Both the position numbers and the translations under genes were made by a program. A stretch of DNA of 44,308 nucleotides, from NCBI GenBank assembly GCA_030680745.1, contig JAUXUR010000076.1:1-44308 (forward strand), in the 5' to 3' direction. The notes under the pieces were generated by a model, which did not search any database, was not told the origin of the DNA, and was given only the letters and a program-made list of their open reading frames with translations. The DNA comes from Alphaproteobacteria bacterium (GTDB lineage Bacteria > Pseudomonadota > Alphaproteobacteria > JAUXUR01). Below are positions 23,438 through 32,006 of the stretch, in pieces (the first letter of the stretch is position 1; each line of letters starts with the position of its first letter).

Positions 23438-24337
23438 ATGAATTTAAGGGTTGGCATTGAGGGCGATCGTCCTTACATAGGTATTTTGTTTTATTCTATT
23501 AGCATTTTTCTTTCGACAATGATCGGCGCATTAACACGGTTTATAGGCGATATTTATCCTGCAAATGAAATTTTGTTTTTCAGAGGCCTTGTTGTAGTGC
23601 TTATGATGCTTGGTTTCTTTTGGATAAAAAAAGATTTTTCTTTAATTGTGCCTAAACGTCCTAAGGTTTTGTTAGTAAGGTCTATTATAGGATTTATCGC
23701 TGTTATTTGCTCGGTTAAATGCTATACTTCTTTACCAATGGCGCAAGCAACGACCATTATTCAAACAACGCCATTTTTCATTGCTTTTTTTGCTTGGCCT
23801 TTGTTGGGAGAAAAAATAACTTTCGCAAAGATTATTGCCATTATTGTAGGTTTTATAGGGATTATGGCAACAATTAATCCTGAAATAAATGGTTTGCAAT
23901 ATGGACTTATTTTTGGATTAGCAACAGCTTTTTTGCGTTGTTTTACCTCTATATTTATGCGGACTATTGGAAAAACAGATAATGTTTATACAAGTGTTTT
24001 TATTTATAGTTTGGCTTGTATGATTTTGTCAGGCATATGGTTAATAACCAATTGGGTGACACCGAGCTTGGAACATATTTTAATTTTTTTATTAATGGGC
24101 GTTATAACTTTTTTTTCTGAATTATCCAATAGTATTGGTTATAGATATGCGCAGGCAGTAATATTATCGCCTTATAGTTATTTTGGGCTATTATGGGCAG
24201 CTGTTTTGGGTTATTTTTTCTGTGGTGAAGTGCCTACATCATCTATTGTTTTAGGTGGATCGCTTATCATTGGAAGTGGTTTGTACATATTATACCAAGA
24301 AAAAAACAAGCCTAAGAAAATTACACAAAATATTTAA
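23438..24337 (+). CDS. EamA/DMT-family transporter, first of a pair
   Basis: An inner-membrane protein of 299 residues with about ten hydrophobic segments and two EamA halves. Typical features are PANEILFFRG in the second helix, SLPMAQATTIIQTTPFFIAF with PLLGEKIT, and the repeat-half signature LLWAAVLGYFFCGEVPTSSI. Substrates of this superfamily vary (amino acids, nucleotide metabolites, S-adenosylmethionine) and cannot be read from the sequence. No strong ribosome site is seen. It is 16 bases before a close paralogue, and the pair interrupts the virion cluster where gp14 should be. Confidence 0.88.
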   Translation: MNLRVGIEGDRPYIGILFYSISIFLSTMIGALTRFIGDIYPANEILFFRGLVVVLMMLGFFWIKKDFSLIVPKRPKVLLVRSIIGFIAVICSVKCYTSLPMAQATTIIQTTPFFIAFFAWPLLGEKITFAKIIAIIVGFIGIMATINPEINGLQYGLIFGLATAFLRCFTSIFMRTIGKTDNVYTSVFIYSLACMILSGIWLITNWVTPSLEHILIFLLMGVITFFSELSNSIGYRYAQAVILSPYSYFGLLWAAVLGYFFCGEVPTSSIVLGGSLIIGSGLYILYQEKNKPKKITQNI

Positions 24338-24353
24338 AAATAGGGAATATAAA

Positions 24354-25274
24354 ATGAGATTAAAAAAAATAGATACTGCAAGTGATAATCCTTTATACGG
24401 TATATTGCTTTATTCGGGTTGTGTTCTCTGTTTTGCTTTATTAGGGACCGCCGCCCGGTATTTTAACGGTGTTTATCCGGTAAACGAACTTATCTTCTTT
24501 CGTTCAATTGTTACTATTTTTATTATTTTGGGCTCTGCTGCTTGGAAAAAAAACAAACAGATTTTTAAAACAAATCGTCCTAAGATACATTTTTTACGTT
24601 CATTAATAGGATTTTCAGCGCTCACATTGTTAACGCTTTCATATATGGAATTGCCTTTGGCAGATGCGTCAACAATTCAATATACAAGTCCTTTCTTCGT
24701 TGCGCTGTTTGCATGGCCAATTTTAGGCGAACGCATTTCTATGAAACAAGCAATAGCTATTCTTGTTGGTTTTTCAGGTATATTTTTTGCTTTTAACCCA
24801 GATCTTGATAATTTGAATATGGGGATGGTTTATGGTTTTCTAGGTACAATTTTAACGTCTCTGGTTTCTATTTTCTTACGCGATATGGGTAAAACTGAAA
24901 ACCCAATCACAACAGTGCTTTATTTTAATTGTATTTGTGCACTTATTTCAGGAGGTTGGTTGTTATATAATTGGGTAACACCTAGTTTTTCACATGTATT
25001 ACTTTTTTTAATGTTAGGTGTCATTGCTTATTTTGCACAAACATTTTTTACGCATTCTTATAAATGGGCACCAGCTGGCCTTTTAGCACCTTTTAATTAT
25101 GTTGGTATTATTTGGTATGGTGCTTTGGGCTATTTGATCTTTGGAGATCTTCCTTCTAATACGCTTTTAATAGGGTGCAGCCTTGTTGTCTGTAGTGGCT
25201 TATATATGGTTTATTTGGAAATTCAAAAGAAGAAAATGCTTAACCACGCATCTTATGGTCAAATTCGTCGTTAG
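24354..25274 (+). CDS. EamA/DMT-family transporter, second of a pair, with element-derived C-terminus
   Basis: The ATG at 24354 follows AGGGA by 8 bases; a longer in-frame start inside the first gene is rejected. The 306-residue membrane protein parallels its neighbour (PVNELIFFRS; ELPLADASTIQYTSPFFVAL; WYGALGYLIFGDLPSNTLLI), so the two arose by duplication. The last residues, LNHASYGQIRR, are encoded by the left end of a palindromic family A element, which also supplies the stop codon. The original C-terminus was probably only trimmed or extended after the last membrane helix. Confidence 0.87.
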   Translation: MRLKKIDTASDNPLYGILLYSGCVLCFALLGTAARYFNGVYPVNELIFFRSIVTIFIILGSAAWKKNKQIFKTNRPKIHFLRSLIGFSALTLLTLSYMELPLADASTIQYTSPFFVALFAWPILGERISMKQAIAILVGFSGIFFAFNPDLDNLNMGMVYGFLGTILTSLVSIFLRDMGKTENPITTVLYFNCICALISGGWLLYNWVTPSFSHVLLFLMLGVIAYFAQTFFTHSYKWAPAGLLAPFNYVGIIWYGALGYLIFGDLPSNTLLIGCSLVVCSGLYMVYLEIQKKKMLNHASYGQIRR

Positions 25275-25315
25275 GCCTGTGCTTCCGATACTCATGTACA
25301 AAGAAGTACATACCG
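25242..25315. repeat. palindromic element family A, truncated copy inside a coding sequence
   Basis: CACGCATCTTATGGTCAAAT, TCGTCGTTAG, then CATGTACAAAGAAGTACATACCG form the left half and the start of the right half. The first 33 bases are read as the end of the transporter. The remainder is lost and replaced by the terminator at 25322. Confidence 0.75.
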
Positions 25316-25321
25316 TCAAAT

Positions 25322-25348
25322 AAAGATGCTTCATCCGTAAGCATCTTT
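25322..25348 (+). terminator. terminator after the transporter pair
   Basis: AAAGATGCT, TCATCCGTA, AGCATCTTT with a T-rich tail shortly after. It separates the transporters from the tail-tip gene. Confidence 0.75.
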
Positions 25349-25416
25349 ATAATTCTTTTTCTTATTCATTATTAATGCGAACTCAATAATTCATTCTTCA
25401 GGAAACCTAAAGTTTC

Positions 25417-25541
25417 CGTCGTTGCGATGATCCCCAACTTAAATGGGGAGAAGAAGCAATCCAGAAAATAGTCCTTCAAAAGCTATAAATGTTGACTTTA
25501 GTACTGGATTGCCACGCGGCTTTGCCGCTCGCAACGACGAA
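25417..25541. repeat. imperfect inverted repeat (family F)
   Basis: CGTCGTTGCGA at 25417 and TCGCAACGACG at 25529 are inverted, as are AAGCAATCCAG (25454-25464) and CTGGATTGCC (25504-25513). A small CCCC/GGGG hairpin (TCCCCAACTTAAATGGGGA) lies inside the left arm, and GCGGCTTTGCCGC inside the right. An open frame over it is a by-product. Confidence 0.65.
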
Positions 25542-25597
25542 CCTGTTGATTTTAACAATTCTAATTCCGAGCTCGTATCATCACAGAAAGATCTTCT

Positions 25598-27958
25598 ATG
25601 GCAGGTTTTACTTTTGCCACAGCTGGTGCGGCACTTGGTTCAGCTTTAGGGCTTGGATCTAATGTTGGCTGGCTTGGTGGACATTTAATTTCAAGATTAT
25701 TTAATAAAAACAAATCACATCACATTGAAGGGAAAAGATTACAAGATTTATCAATCCAAAGCTCAACCTATGGAAGATCAATTCCAATTGTTTATGGTCA
25801 AGCTATCATAGGCTGCAACATCATTTGGTCGAACGGTATTAAAGAATCAGCAATAAGTGAAAAAAAACGGCTCGATCACGGCACAAAAATTGTCGAAACA
25901 TCGTATAGCTATTCGACAAATTTAGCACTTGGACTTTGTGCAGGTCCCATTGAAGGTGTGCTGCGGATCTGGGCGAATGATGTGTTGATTTATGACCGAA
26001 GTGTCCATAATGCAGGGCCCATTAAACTTTATCCTCCGCCTATCCGTCTTTATGACGGATCGGAAAATCAAATACCTGACCCCCTTATTCAATCAATAGA
26101 AGGCGTTAACAATGTTCCAGCTTTTAAAAATCTTGCCTATCTTGTGTTGGAAAATTTTCCATTACATGATTTCAAAAATAAAATACCACATTTTCAAGTC
26201 GAAATTATCTCTAAAGCCCAAGAAATCACAAAAACGAAAACGTTAGATCTTATATCGGAAGATTTTGATAATATATGCATTTCAAAAACGAGTCCCTATC
26301 TTTATCTACGTGATGGTAATCTGATTCAAAAAGTTCATCGTTTTAATGAACATGTTGTTTGTTCAAAAGATTTAACGGATGAATTACCACGTACTGATTT
26401 AGTTGCATCATCCTTATTTGGACAAATGTGTTTAGACCAAACATCAAATATGTTGTATGCGTTTGTACAAAACCAATTGTCTAGCTTTATTGTTTGTATT
26501 AATACGTTTGATTTAAGCATTACAATGCATAATTTTAATGAACGTATCATTGCTGATGAATCAATCGGCTTTATTGACAAAAATAATCTTTATACTGCAG
26601 ATTTTCTTAAAGGGAATATTCGCGTTTATGATAAAAAAAGTTTAGAGCGTCATGATTATTTTGTACCTGGTTGCCTGAATTCTGGTCTTCATCAGCGTCC
26701 TGGCAATTTTACAAAAGATACTGACGGTAATATTTGGCTTGTTTCGCATGATCCACTTGATCAAAAAAATTTTTATTTAACCAAATTTCAATATGGACTT
26801 GATGCAATGAGCACTAAAATTAAGCATCATGGTTATGCGACTCATATTGCATATGATCATAAAACACAACGACTTATCATTAATTCTTCAGAAGGGCTCT
26901 TAAGGCTTAATCCAAAAACATTTGAAATTGAAGCTAAAATTCGTTTTAAAAATTCAATTGGCAATGCACATAGTTCTTTTTTAAATCATCCAATTCTAAA
27001 TGGATTCATATGGAGTTTCAACGATAAAACAGGATTTTTAATTGATCTTATTACATTTAAAGTTGAAAAAAAGATTCCTTTTTCAACTCTTAATATACAA
27101 GCATTTGGTTTAAGCTTCGATGAAGATTTAAATTGTTTGTGGTCTAAAGGGAAGGGGCTTCACAAAACATTATTGGATCGTTTTGATTCATCATCTTGTC
27201 GGTTAAATGAGGTCGTTGCTGATGTCTTAAGGCGCGGCGGCATTGATGATACATTTCATGATTGTGATCTAAATCAAGAACAAGTTCTTGGTTATGTTAT
27301 TTCAGAGCCTCAATCAATTTATCATGCCTTACAGCCCTTAATGTCCGCGTATTTTTTTAATCTACGATCTCAAGCACATAAAATTTCTTTTTTTCATCCG
27401 GATAAGCAAAAGATCATTAAAATTGACCCTAAAGACTTAGGGGCGCATGAAGTTGATGCATATGGTCCAAACAATGAAGATCTGATTTTGCTAAAACAAC
27501 CTGCTGATCAATTACCTGAATTTGTCATTTGTCATTATGCATCTTATGAACGTTTTTATGAAAATTCATGCCAGGAGGTTCATAAAGGCGGCCACAAAGA
27601 TGCCCACAAAACATATCATTTGTCATTGCCTTTTCTTTTAACGGATGCCAAAGCGCAGCAAATTGCCGAGAAAACATTGGCATTGTCATGGATGCACGCG
27701 ATTGAATGTATCTTTTCATTACCACCTTCTTATATTTTTTTAGAACCCGGTGATTTAGTAGAAATTTTGCACCATGAACGTGTTTATCAATTGATGATTG
27801 TGAGCATTGATATGGGCGCCAATTATCTTTTAGAAATAAAGGCCGTTTTACACCATATAAGTGCTTATGAGAGCTGTTTAGAAGGTATCGGCGCAACTTT
27901 AGAAAGAGCCAAAATGGTTTTTCCACCTGAAATCATTGAAGAAAATCAAGATCAATAA
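25598..27958 (+). CDS. tail-tip / host-specificity protein, GTA gp15-like, with a beta-propeller-like insert
   Basis: This 786-residue protein forms the tip that contacts the cell. Residues 1-215 are GTA gp15-like (GKRLQDLSIQSSTYGRSIPI; YSTNLALGLCAGPIEGVLRI; AYLVLENFPL). Residues about 535-780 carry the tail-protein domain (VVADVLRRGGIDDTFHDCDL; SEPQSIYHALQPLMSAYFFN; then FLEPGDLVEI). Between them lies an unusual region of about 300 residues made of short strand repeats such as GNIRVYDKKSLERHDYFVPG and EGLLRLNPKTFEIEAKIRF, which look like beta-propeller blades. Rhodobacter GTA gp15 is much longer (about 1300 residues, from memory), so the C-terminal part appears to be missing. The ATG has a poor ribosome site. 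Confidence 0.82.
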   Translation: MAGFTFATAGAALGSALGLGSNVGWLGGHLISRLFNKNKSHHIEGKRLQDLSIQSSTYGRSIPIVYGQAIIGCNIIWSNGIKESAISEKKRLDHGTKIVETSYSYSTNLALGLCAGPIEGVLRIWANDVLIYDRSVHNAGPIKLYPPPIRLYDGSENQIPDPLIQSIEGVNNVPAFKNLAYLVLENFPLHDFKNKIPHFQVEIISKAQEITKTKTLDLISEDFDNICISKTSPYLYLRDGNLIQKVHRFNEHVVCSKDLTDELPRTDLVASSLFGQMCLDQTSNMLYAFVQNQLSSFIVCINTFDLSITMHNFNERIIADESIGFIDKNNLYTADFLKGNIRVYDKKSLERHDYFVPGCLNSGLHQRPGNFTKDTDGNIWLVSHDPLDQKNFYLTKFQYGLDAMSTKIKHHGYATHIAYDHKTQRLIINSSEGLLRLNPKTFEIEAKIRFKNSIGNAHSSFLNHPILNGFIWSFNDKTGFLIDLITFKVEKKIPFSTLNIQAFGLSFDEDLNCLWSKGKGLHKTLLDRFDSSSCRLNEVVADVLRRGGIDDTFHDCDLNQEQVLGYVISEPQSIYHALQPLMSAYFFNLRSQAHKISFFHPDKQKIIKIDPKDLGAHEVDAYGPNNEDLILLKQPADQLPEFVICHYASYERFYENSCQEVHKGGHKDAHKTYHLSLPFLLTDAKAQQIAEKTLALSWMHAIECIFSLPPSYIFLEPGDLVEILHHERVYQLMIVSIDMGANYLLEIKAVLHHISAYESCLEGIGATLERAKMVFPPEIIEENQDQ

Positions 27959-27982
27959 ATTAAAAATGGAGATATACATTTT

Positions 27983-28267
27983 ATGAATAATGTTTTTTCG
28001 CAACATCCACATCAAAGCCGTAAAAATGAATTTTTAAATCAATACGGCATCATGTTAACGATTGCACTAACTGTGTTAATTCAGTCATTTACAATCGTTT
28101 GGTGGGCGTCTTCTTTATCGACACGCGTTAATGCATTGGAAGATTGGATTAAAGAAAATAGATCTATGCCAAGCATGATTCACAGGTTGGATGAACGTTT
28201 TGATCACCTTAAAAATCTGGTTGAACGTGTTGTTAAACATATTGAATCTGAGAAAGGTCACGCATGA
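27983..28267 (+). CDS. single-pass membrane protein of the lysis module
   Basis: The 94-residue protein has one transmembrane helix (about residues 25-45, IMLTIALTVLIQSFTIVWWA) followed by a coiled-coil-like stretch with LDERFDHLKNLVERVVKHIE. TGGAGA precedes the ATG. Its stop overlaps the M15 endolysin start by 4 bases, so the two are coupled. The position suggests a lysis accessory (holin- or spanin-like), but no family is recognised. Confidence 0.6.
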   Translation: MNNVFSQHPHQSRKNEFLNQYGIMLTIALTVLIQSFTIVWWASSLSTRVNALEDWIKENRSMPSMIHRLDERFDHLKNLVERVVKHIESEKGHA

Positions 28268-28683
28268 TTGATTTTGAACCACTTAGAAATAGTAAAGGCG
28301 ATATTCTTTTTTCTGCGCAAGAATTGAAATGCAAAGGATCGGGCGGCATAAGATTGGCGCGTGGTTTTGCCGATTATCTTATTGAATTACGTGAAGCTTT
28401 TGCTCAATCAATGCGTGTTTTATCCTGCTGTAGAAGCACGCATTATAATAAAAAAGTAGGGGGCGCTTTAAGATCATTTCATATTTACGATGATCTGGAT
28501 TTACCTGCAAATGGTACTTGTGCCATTGATATTGCAACACCTAATCCTGTTGAAAAAAAACGTTTGTTTTATCTTGCAAAATCAAAAGGGTGGAGTATCG
28601 GTGTGTATAAAAATTTTTTACATTTAGATAGGAGGTCAGATTATCTGCTTATTAAGCCAGTCATCTTTTATAGGGAGAATTAA
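28264..28683 (+). CDS. M15-type peptidase, probable endolysin
   Basis: The 139-residue protein resembles Peptidase_M15_3, zinc D,D-carboxypeptidases/endopeptidases that cut peptidoglycan cross-links and serve as phage endolysins. Zinc ligands can be placed at His73 (in SFHIYDD), Asp89 (in CAIDIATP) and His120 (in FLHLDRR). Between His73 and Asp89 the spacing is longer than the common SxHxxGxAxD form, so activity is probable rather than certain. No signal peptide; release would depend on the holin that follows at once. Confidence 0.8.
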   Translation: MIDFEPLRNSKGDILFSAQELKCKGSGGIRLARGFADYLIELREAFAQSMRVLSCCRSTHYNKKVGGALRSFHIYDDLDLPANGTCAIDIATPNPVEKKRLFYLAKSKGWSIGVYKNFLHLDRRSDYLLIKPVIFYREN

Positions 28684-29142
28684 ATGGGATTTCCATTTTT
28701 GCCGTTTTTAGCCAAAACAATTAAGACGGCATTGCCCCAAAAAATATTAGGGTTTGTATTTGATATCGTTGAAAAAGTCGTTGATAACAAAGACCAGGCG
28801 GGCAGTATTAAAGGAAGATTGAAGCTGCTGGCTGAAGAAAATAAATTACATGAACTTAATGAAATCAGCAAAATTGTGTTGGCTGAAGTTAAAAGCGACA
28901 ATTGGCTTCAAAAATCGTGGCGTCCGATTTTAATGTTATCCATTATGGGAATTGTTATAAACGCTTATATCATCATTCCTTATTTGAACATGTTTTTAAC
29001 GCAAAAGATAATATTGCCTCTGCCTGAGGCTTTTTTTGAGCTTTTGACCTTTGGTGTGGGTGGTTATGTGATTGGAAGATCGCTTGAAAATGGGGTTAAG
29101 AAAATAAAAAATCGTGATTGGAAGGGTGATGGATTGTATTAG
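28684..29142 (+). CDS. holin of the 3TM family
   Basis: The 152-residue protein has an amphipathic N-terminal half (KILGFVFDIVEKVVDNKDQA; EISKIVLAEVKSDNWLQKSW). The family signature SWRPILMLSIMGIVINAYII follows, then the second hydrophobic segment around FFELLTFGVGGYVIGRSLEN. Holin_3TM proteins form membrane pores that let endolysin reach the wall. It starts one base after the M15 stop. It closes the virion cluster. Confidence 0.85.
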   Translation: MGFPFLPFLAKTIKTALPQKILGFVFDIVEKVVDNKDQAGSIKGRLKLLAEENKLHELNEISKIVLAEVKSDNWLQKSWRPILMLSIMGIVINAYIIIPYLNMFLTQKIILPLPEAFFELLTFGVGGYVIGRSLENGVKKIKNRDWKGDGLY

Positions 29143-29366
29143 AGTTTTCAATTTTCCTAAGTGCGCTTTGCGTGAACCACGGATATTTGGTTACATGCAC
29201 CAGAAAACTTTCTTTGAGCTTTATGGTGCATATCTGTGCTTGTTAAGCGATGTGAACGTAGCATAGCTTAATACATACCCGACAATCCTCGAACAGTATC
29301 TTTAATCATTTTGTCGTGTGCCTCATCCCTCGCCTTATCAAATAGATATTTTTGATGGTGTTGGCT
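29143..29366. other. gene-free spacer after the holin
   Basis: It contains one hairpin, ATGCACCA (29195-29202) with TGGTGCAT (29224-29231), but no T run. No repeat family recognised elsewhere in the window is present. Confidence 0.4.
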
Positions 29367-29669
29367 CTATGGATTCCTAGGGTTGTCTAGCTTATGTTCC
29401 GATTTCCAGTCTTTTTCTTGTTGATAAAGTTTTAGAAGTTCACCCTGCTGAGACTCCAGGTCCTTAAGACTCTGTTTGACTTTAGGAGGGGTGGGTTGAG
29501 TGGAGTTTACACGGTTCCATAATATTTCCATAATGTCATTGTGTATTTTACTCATTTTTTTCTTAATGTCGTCTAGTGCTCTTTGATGATTCGCTATTTC
29601 TTCTGTTGTTACAGCAAATGCAGTATAATTTAAAAGAAAAATAAATGTTGTCGCAATAAAATATTTCAT
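29367..29669 (-). CDS. small exported coiled-coil protein
   Basis: The 100-residue product has a signal peptide (MKYFIATTFIFLLNYTAFAV) and a mature part that is largely charged helix: EEIANHQRALDDIKKKMSKI and VKQSLKDLESQQGELLKLYQ, joined by a TQPTPP linker. AAAGGAG lies upstream of the ATG. It is divergent from the next exported protein. No family is recognised. Confidence 0.62.
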   Translation of the reverse strand: MKYFIATTFIFLLNYTAFAVTTEEIANHQRALDDIKKKMSKIHNDIMEILWNRVNSTQPTPPKVKQSLKDLESQQGELLKLYQQEKDWKSEHKLDNPRNP

Positions 29670-29848
29670 GACGATCTCCTTTTAGTTGTTTTTTACTAGT
29701 AAATTACTAATAACACATTTGTTATAACTTTAGAAAACATTTCATTGTGTATATTTAAATAGTTAATAGTGAGGGACTTTATTAACTTTAACGAAATCTT
29801 AATTATTTTTTGTTATAGTTAAATTAGAAATGTTGTGTGGAGGTGAGT

Positions 29849-30220
29849 ATGAAAAAATATATTATGATATTTACGTTTATAGCAATTTCTTTGCCTATCT
29901 TTGCATGGGAACAAGATATTAGACCACAGATTCAAAAAGTACTTTCAATATATGATTCTACAACTGGTCAAACTATACCTTATAGTGTCTATATACAAAG
30001 ACAACAATTAGAAGAAAATAGACGTCATAAAAATCCAGCACATCAATATGCACATCATTGCTTCATGCAAAAAGGGGTTAGAATTTGCCATCCAAAAAAA
30101 GAAGATTGTTATTATAGCAAATTTGGACGTCAGTGTTGGCCAAAACAAGAATTTGGTGGTGCATTGCCAGAGCCAACGCCTGCACCAGCGCACAAGCATC
30201 CTAAACGTCGCTCTAGATAG
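29849..30220 (+). CDS. small exported His/Cys-rich protein
   Basis: GGAGGTGA sits 3-4 bases before the ATG at 29849; the in-frame GTG at 29837 overlaps that site and is rejected. The 123-residue product has a signal peptide (MKKYIMIFTFIAISLPIFAW). A cluster follows with HQYAHHCFMQKGVRICHPKK and CYYSKFGRQCWPKQ: four cysteines and several histidines in about 35 residues, suggesting disulphides or metal binding. The tail is Pro-rich and basic (PEPTPAPAHKHPKRRSR). Function unknown. Confidence 0.65.
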   Translation: MKKYIMIFTFIAISLPIFAWEQDIRPQIQKVLSIYDSTTGQTIPYSVYIQRQQLEENRRHKNPAHQYAHHCFMQKGVRICHPKKEDCYYSKFGRQCWPKQEFGGALPEPTPAPAHKHPKRRSR

Positions 30221-30226
30221 GTTTTA

Positions 30227-31465
30227 TTAATTTTTTGTGATTTCAAAACCGTGAGTATCATTAATCGTTTTGAATGTGTTTTTAAAAGGACTTTGGCTAA
30301 TTGTTTTTTGAATTTGATCAATGCAAATCCCTTGGGGCATTTTAGAAATCAACTTGCCACCATTTTTAAGTATTCTATGGGCGTTAGCATAGGTTTCTTG
30401 TTGGGTTAACATAACACAAGGACTTAGCTCTGAAACAATGATTTGTTTGAAGCGATTTTTAGGCATATTTTTGATGCTTTTATTGTTAGCGATGGAGCCT
30501 AAATAATCTATCTTTTCAGAATTATCTTCCCCCAAAATATACAAATCTGAAAAATTAACTTTTTCATTGGGTTTATCTGAATATTTTTTAAGATCTTCTT
30601 CAAAATAAGGATAATTGCGTCCTAATTTTGTTGCAACAAGCGTTTGACCTTGAAATTTTTTAAGCGGCGTGATTTCTTTACCTTTGTTTTGTGCTGCATT
30701 TACAAATTTTTTTCGATCAATTTCTATTTGTTTAATATTTCTATTGTATTGTTTTTTTATAATTTCTGGGAATAATTTATAAACACTTGTGTTAATTTCT
30801 TCTTGAGTAGGGAAGGTAGCTTCATTTGAGATTTTTTCTTTTTTAATCGTAAAACCATTTATCGCAAAATAATTACTATTTTCATCTAAATTTGAAAGCA
30901 TTTTTTCATCAATAATTTCTTTAAAACTATTTTTAAAAGGTGTCAGTTTTATGATTTCATGTATGTATTCTCTACAAGCGACGCCTGTTTCAACTTTTGC
31001 AATAGCGTCATCTTTTAGTAATCGATAAATATTTTTATATGTACCTGGGCTAAAAAAAACGCCACAGGGGATATGTTCAAAAAAAAGCATATTAAAATAA
31101 GAACTTGGCAGTGATGCAGTATCTTTTTCTTGGGTGATTGATCCTTGTAAATCGGGATACATCTCTTTCGTTACGTCAATTGTATATCGTTCTTGCATAA
31201 GTGCTAAAATATTATCAGGAAGACTATCTTTGGTGCTCAAATATTCTTTGGCCCAACCAGCGCCTATAACAAGTTCTTTTCCTTTAAAATCACTTATGGG
31301 GCGGTTAATAACAGGGCCAACAGAATGTGAAAAAAATTCAACTTCTGTTAAATATTCTTTCTTAGCGCCTTCAAAAGCTTCAGAAAGAGTATATTTATTA
31401 TCATATTCATAGCTATGAATTGATGTTGAATATAATGTTAAAATCGTTAGGAAGATTTTTTTCAT
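30227..31465 (-). CDS. exported protein made of two methyltransferase-like halves
   Basis: The 412-residue protein has a signal peptide (MKKIFLTILTLYSTSIHSYE). Each half looks like a degenerate Rossmann/SAM-methyltransferase fold: GKELVIGAGW, then FNMLFFEHIPCG and NIYRLLKDDA in the first; SDLYILGEDNS, then FKQIIVSELSPCV and NAHRILKNGGKLISKM in the second. The repeats LTPFKNSFKEI and QSPFKNTFKTI mark the same position near the end of each half. The glycine-rich SAM loop is poorly preserved. A methyltransferase-like fold exported from the cell points to an effector or non-catalytic role, which is inference. It follows pgpA by 34 bases and may share its transcript. Confidence 0.6.
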   Translation of the reverse strand: MKKIFLTILTLYSTSIHSYEYDNKYTLSEAFEGAKKEYLTEVEFFSHSVGPVINRPISDFKGKELVIGAGWAKEYLSTKDSLPDNILALMQERYTIDVTKEMYPDLQGSITQEKDTASLPSSYFNMLFFEHIPCGVFFSPGTYKNIYRLLKDDAIAKVETGVACREYIHEIIKLTPFKNSFKEIIDEKMLSNLDENSNYFAINGFTIKKEKISNEATFPTQEEINTSVYKLFPEIIKKQYNRNIKQIEIDRKKFVNAAQNKGKEITPLKKFQGQTLVATKLGRNYPYFEEDLKKYSDKPNEKVNFSDLYILGEDNSEKIDYLGSIANNKSIKNMPKNRFKQIIVSELSPCVMLTQQETYANAHRILKNGGKLISKMPQGICIDQIQKTISQSPFKNTFKTINDTHGFEITKN

Positions 31466-31499
31466 TAATTTTAAGCCTTTTTAAGTGGCAAAAGATTTA

Positions 31500-32006
31500 T
31501 TAAAAGAATGAAACAATCAAATAGATAGCATGAGTTGCCGCAAGGGCGAAAATACCCGCTATCACATCATCAATCATAACACCAAAGCCATTTTGGAAGC
31601 GTTTTTCAGCTTCATTGATAGGCCAAGGTTTAATGATGTCGAAAAGTCGAAAAAACACAAAAGCAATGATATACCAATGCCAATTAAAGGGGACAAAAAG
31701 AAGCGCTATCCACTGACCAACAACTTCATCAATAATAATTTCTTGAGGGTCATGATCAGCCATTTGCTTTGAAACAATAGACGAACACACCCATCCCACA
31801 AAAAACATAATGACAATGGCTAATAAAAGCCATTTTTCACCAAACAAAGATGCGATAACCCAAGCCATAGGCAAGGCAACAAGAGAGCCACAAGTGCCAG
31901 GGGCAACAGGTGAACGGCCAATACCGCCTACAGTCGCAATCCACCAGGCAACGCCATGGGGAGGAGAAGAGGGATTTGGATTATTTTGTATTATTTCATT
32001 ACTCAT
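31500..32006 (-). CDS. pgpA: phosphatidylglycerophosphatase A
   Basis: This inner-membrane enzyme removes phosphate from phosphatidylglycerol phosphate (EC 3.1.3.27). The family signatures are present: [12 protein letters not shown], then [10 protein letters not shown] with the acidic catalytic residues, [12 protein letters not shown], and [10 protein letters not shown] near the end. Three to four hydrophobic segments fit the family. The ATG at 32006 is chosen because it overlaps the end of ispF (ATGAGTAA), a coupled start; a TTG 36 bases upstream is unlikely. Last housekeeping gene of the greA-ispD-ispF-pgpA run. Confidence 0.92.
   Translation of the reverse strand: MSNEIIQNNPNPSSPPHGVAWWIATVGGIGRSPVAPGTCGSLVALPMAWVIASLFGEKWLLLAIVIMFFVGWVCSSIVSKQMADHDPQEIIIDEVVGQWIALLFVPFNWHWYIIAFVFFRLFDIIKPWPINEAEKRFQNGFGVMIDDVIAGIFALAATHAIYLIVSFF

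Noticed and set aside
25443..25649. 68-codon plus-strand frame before the tail-tip gene
   Set aside because: Its first half is inverted-repeat family F and it ends in the wrong frame inside the tail-tip gene.
5519..29142. Ordinary temperate prophage
   Set aside because: No integrase, repressor, replication gene or attachment-site pair is visible, and tail gene order and tape measure length are GTA-like. It cannot be excluded that such genes lie outside the window.
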